A DNA stretch of 64,000 bases from Methanobacteriota archaeon (GTDB lineage Archaea > Thermoplasmatota > Poseidoniia > Poseidoniales > Poseidoniaceae): assembly GCA_002720095.2 (NCBI GenBank), contig PBGP02000012.1:8701-72700 (forward strand), read 5' to 3'. Made by a program: the position numbers and the translations under genes. The notes below the pieces were generated by a model. It worked only from the letters and a program-made list of their open reading frames with translations. It made no database searches and was not told where the DNA came from. How positions within the stretch are numbered: position 1 is the stretch's first letter; every line of letters begins with the position of its first letter. Of the stretch, positions 63,362-64,000 are shown one piece after another.

Positions 63362-64000
63362 ATGGTGAAATCAATCAGAAGGGATCATTTGCCATTTCCC
63401 ATGCCAAAACGTCCACACTCATTAGTACAGCAATGGAGATATCTGAGCTTTTTACATTGGGAAGTTGATTCCGAAAAACTAAAAGCTTACATTCCCGAAG
63501 GATTGGAGATTGACTTTTTCAACGGGAAATCGTATGTTGGTGTGATTCCTTTCATGATGAAGAATGTCAGGCCTAGGTTATTACCATCAGTGCCAGGAAT
63601 TTCCACATTTCCTGAATTTAATATCAGAACATATGTCACGAAAAATGGCAAACCTGGAGTTCTATTCTTGACTTTGGATGCAAAGAGCAGAATCACTTGT
63701 TTTTATGCACCTAGGGCTTATGGATTGCCCTATAACTATGCTAAATGTCAATTAAAAATTGAGGAAAATTATTATTCATGGAAATCTAAGAGGTCTAAAA
63801 ATGGTTATGAATTAGAGGGTTCGTGTATTGCTGTTGGTGAAGAATTACAGGCTAAATCGGGGTCTCTTGAAGAGTTCCTTTTTGAACGATATTCATTGTA
63901 TGTGGAGCATAAAAAATCTACTAGAATGGCTTACACATTGCATGATCCATGGAAATTTAGACTTGCTAAAGCAGAGTTAAAAACTAATAGTTTTGTTGAA
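63362..64000 (+). CDS. DUF2071 (YqjF-like) protein, cut by window end
   Basis: 213 codons visible. The sequence fits DUF2071, an acetoacetate-decarboxylase-like fold: QQWRYLSFLHWEVDSEKLKAY, then YVGVIPFMMKNVRPRLLPSVPG and FPEFNIRTYV, and later DPWKFRLAKAEL. The function of the family is unclear. It starts at ATG 63362, with another in-frame ATG 13 codons later. The C-terminus lies past position 64000. Confidence 0.8.
   Translation, partial: MVKSIRRDHLPFPMPKRPHSLVQQWRYLSFLHWEVDSEKLKAYIPEGLEIDFFNGKSYVGVIPFMMKNVRPRLLPSVPGISTFPEFNIRTYVTKNGKPGVLFLTLDAKSRITCFYAPRAYGLPYNYAKCQLKIEENYYSWKSKRSKNGYELEGSCIAVGEELQAKSGSLEEFLFERYSLYVEHKKSTRMAYTLHDPWKFRLAKAELKTNSFVE

Overview
The window is a dense, AT-rich stretch of archaeal chromosome, most likely from a marine Group II euryarchaeon (Poseidoniia) or a close relative. 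Archaeal-type proteins support this: ribosomal proteins L7Ae, S28e and L24e, aIF5B, EF-1alpha beside S10, a two-domain Cdc48, a GINS subunit, an Hjc-type resolvase, the chromatin protein MC1 and tRNA genes without an encoded CCA. The large secreted proteins with thrombospondin type 3 repeats, LVIVD repeats or PKD domains favour Poseidoniia. The lineage is inferred from gene content; no rRNA gene is present. I see no CRISPR array, insertion sequence, prophage or origin.

Layout. At 1-2.5 kb are a truncated class III aminotransferase, a tandem PRC-barrel-like protein and a stand-alone relative of 2-oxoacid oxidoreductase domains. At 2.6-7 kb are tRNA-Ile, PRPP synthetase and a translation operon (L7Ae, S28e, L24e, NDK, aIF5B). 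At 7-9.6 kb are MoxR, ParA and a small RHH/PIN pair. At 9.6-18.6 kb are a calcium-loop surface protein, a long coiled-coil protein, and a zinc-ribbon/HTH/metal P-type ATPase group. At 18.7-25.8 kb are tRNA-Leu, GINS, S10/EF-1alpha, a PKD lipoprotein, an aldehyde dehydrogenase, an ArsC-like protein and SerS. At 25.9-35 kb are a presenilin-like protease, a FolC-like ligase, dCMP deaminase, signal peptidase, site-2 protease, Hjc, a macro-domain protein and MC1. At 35-42.9 kb are succinate dehydrogenase, an ALDH7-like dehydrogenase, Cdc48 and a PRC-barrel gene with no standard start codon. At 43-50.8 kb are DUF4350/DUF58 membrane genes and a roadblock/coiled-coil operon. At 51-55 kb are a Trm9-like methyltransferase beside a Ncs6/TtuA thiolase, then the pyrBI-exonuclease operon. 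At 55-64 kb are a GHMP sugar kinase, two envelope proteins, a SCO1/LVIVD-propeller/cupredoxin-like cluster and a truncated DUF2071 gene.

Shared themes. Translation starts often follow Shine-Dalgarno sequences of the GGTGA or GGAGG type, and TTG starts are common. Two genes appear to start at AUU, AUA or AUC. Convergent genes often touch or overlap by a few bases. Many extracytoplasmic proteins carry Asp-rich calcium-type loops, fitting a marine cell. The most noteworthy items are the apparent non-canonical starts, a presenilin-type protease with a large exported insertion, the roadblock/coiled-coil operon, the U34-modification gene pair, a zinc-less L24e and a miniature PIN-like toxin candidate.
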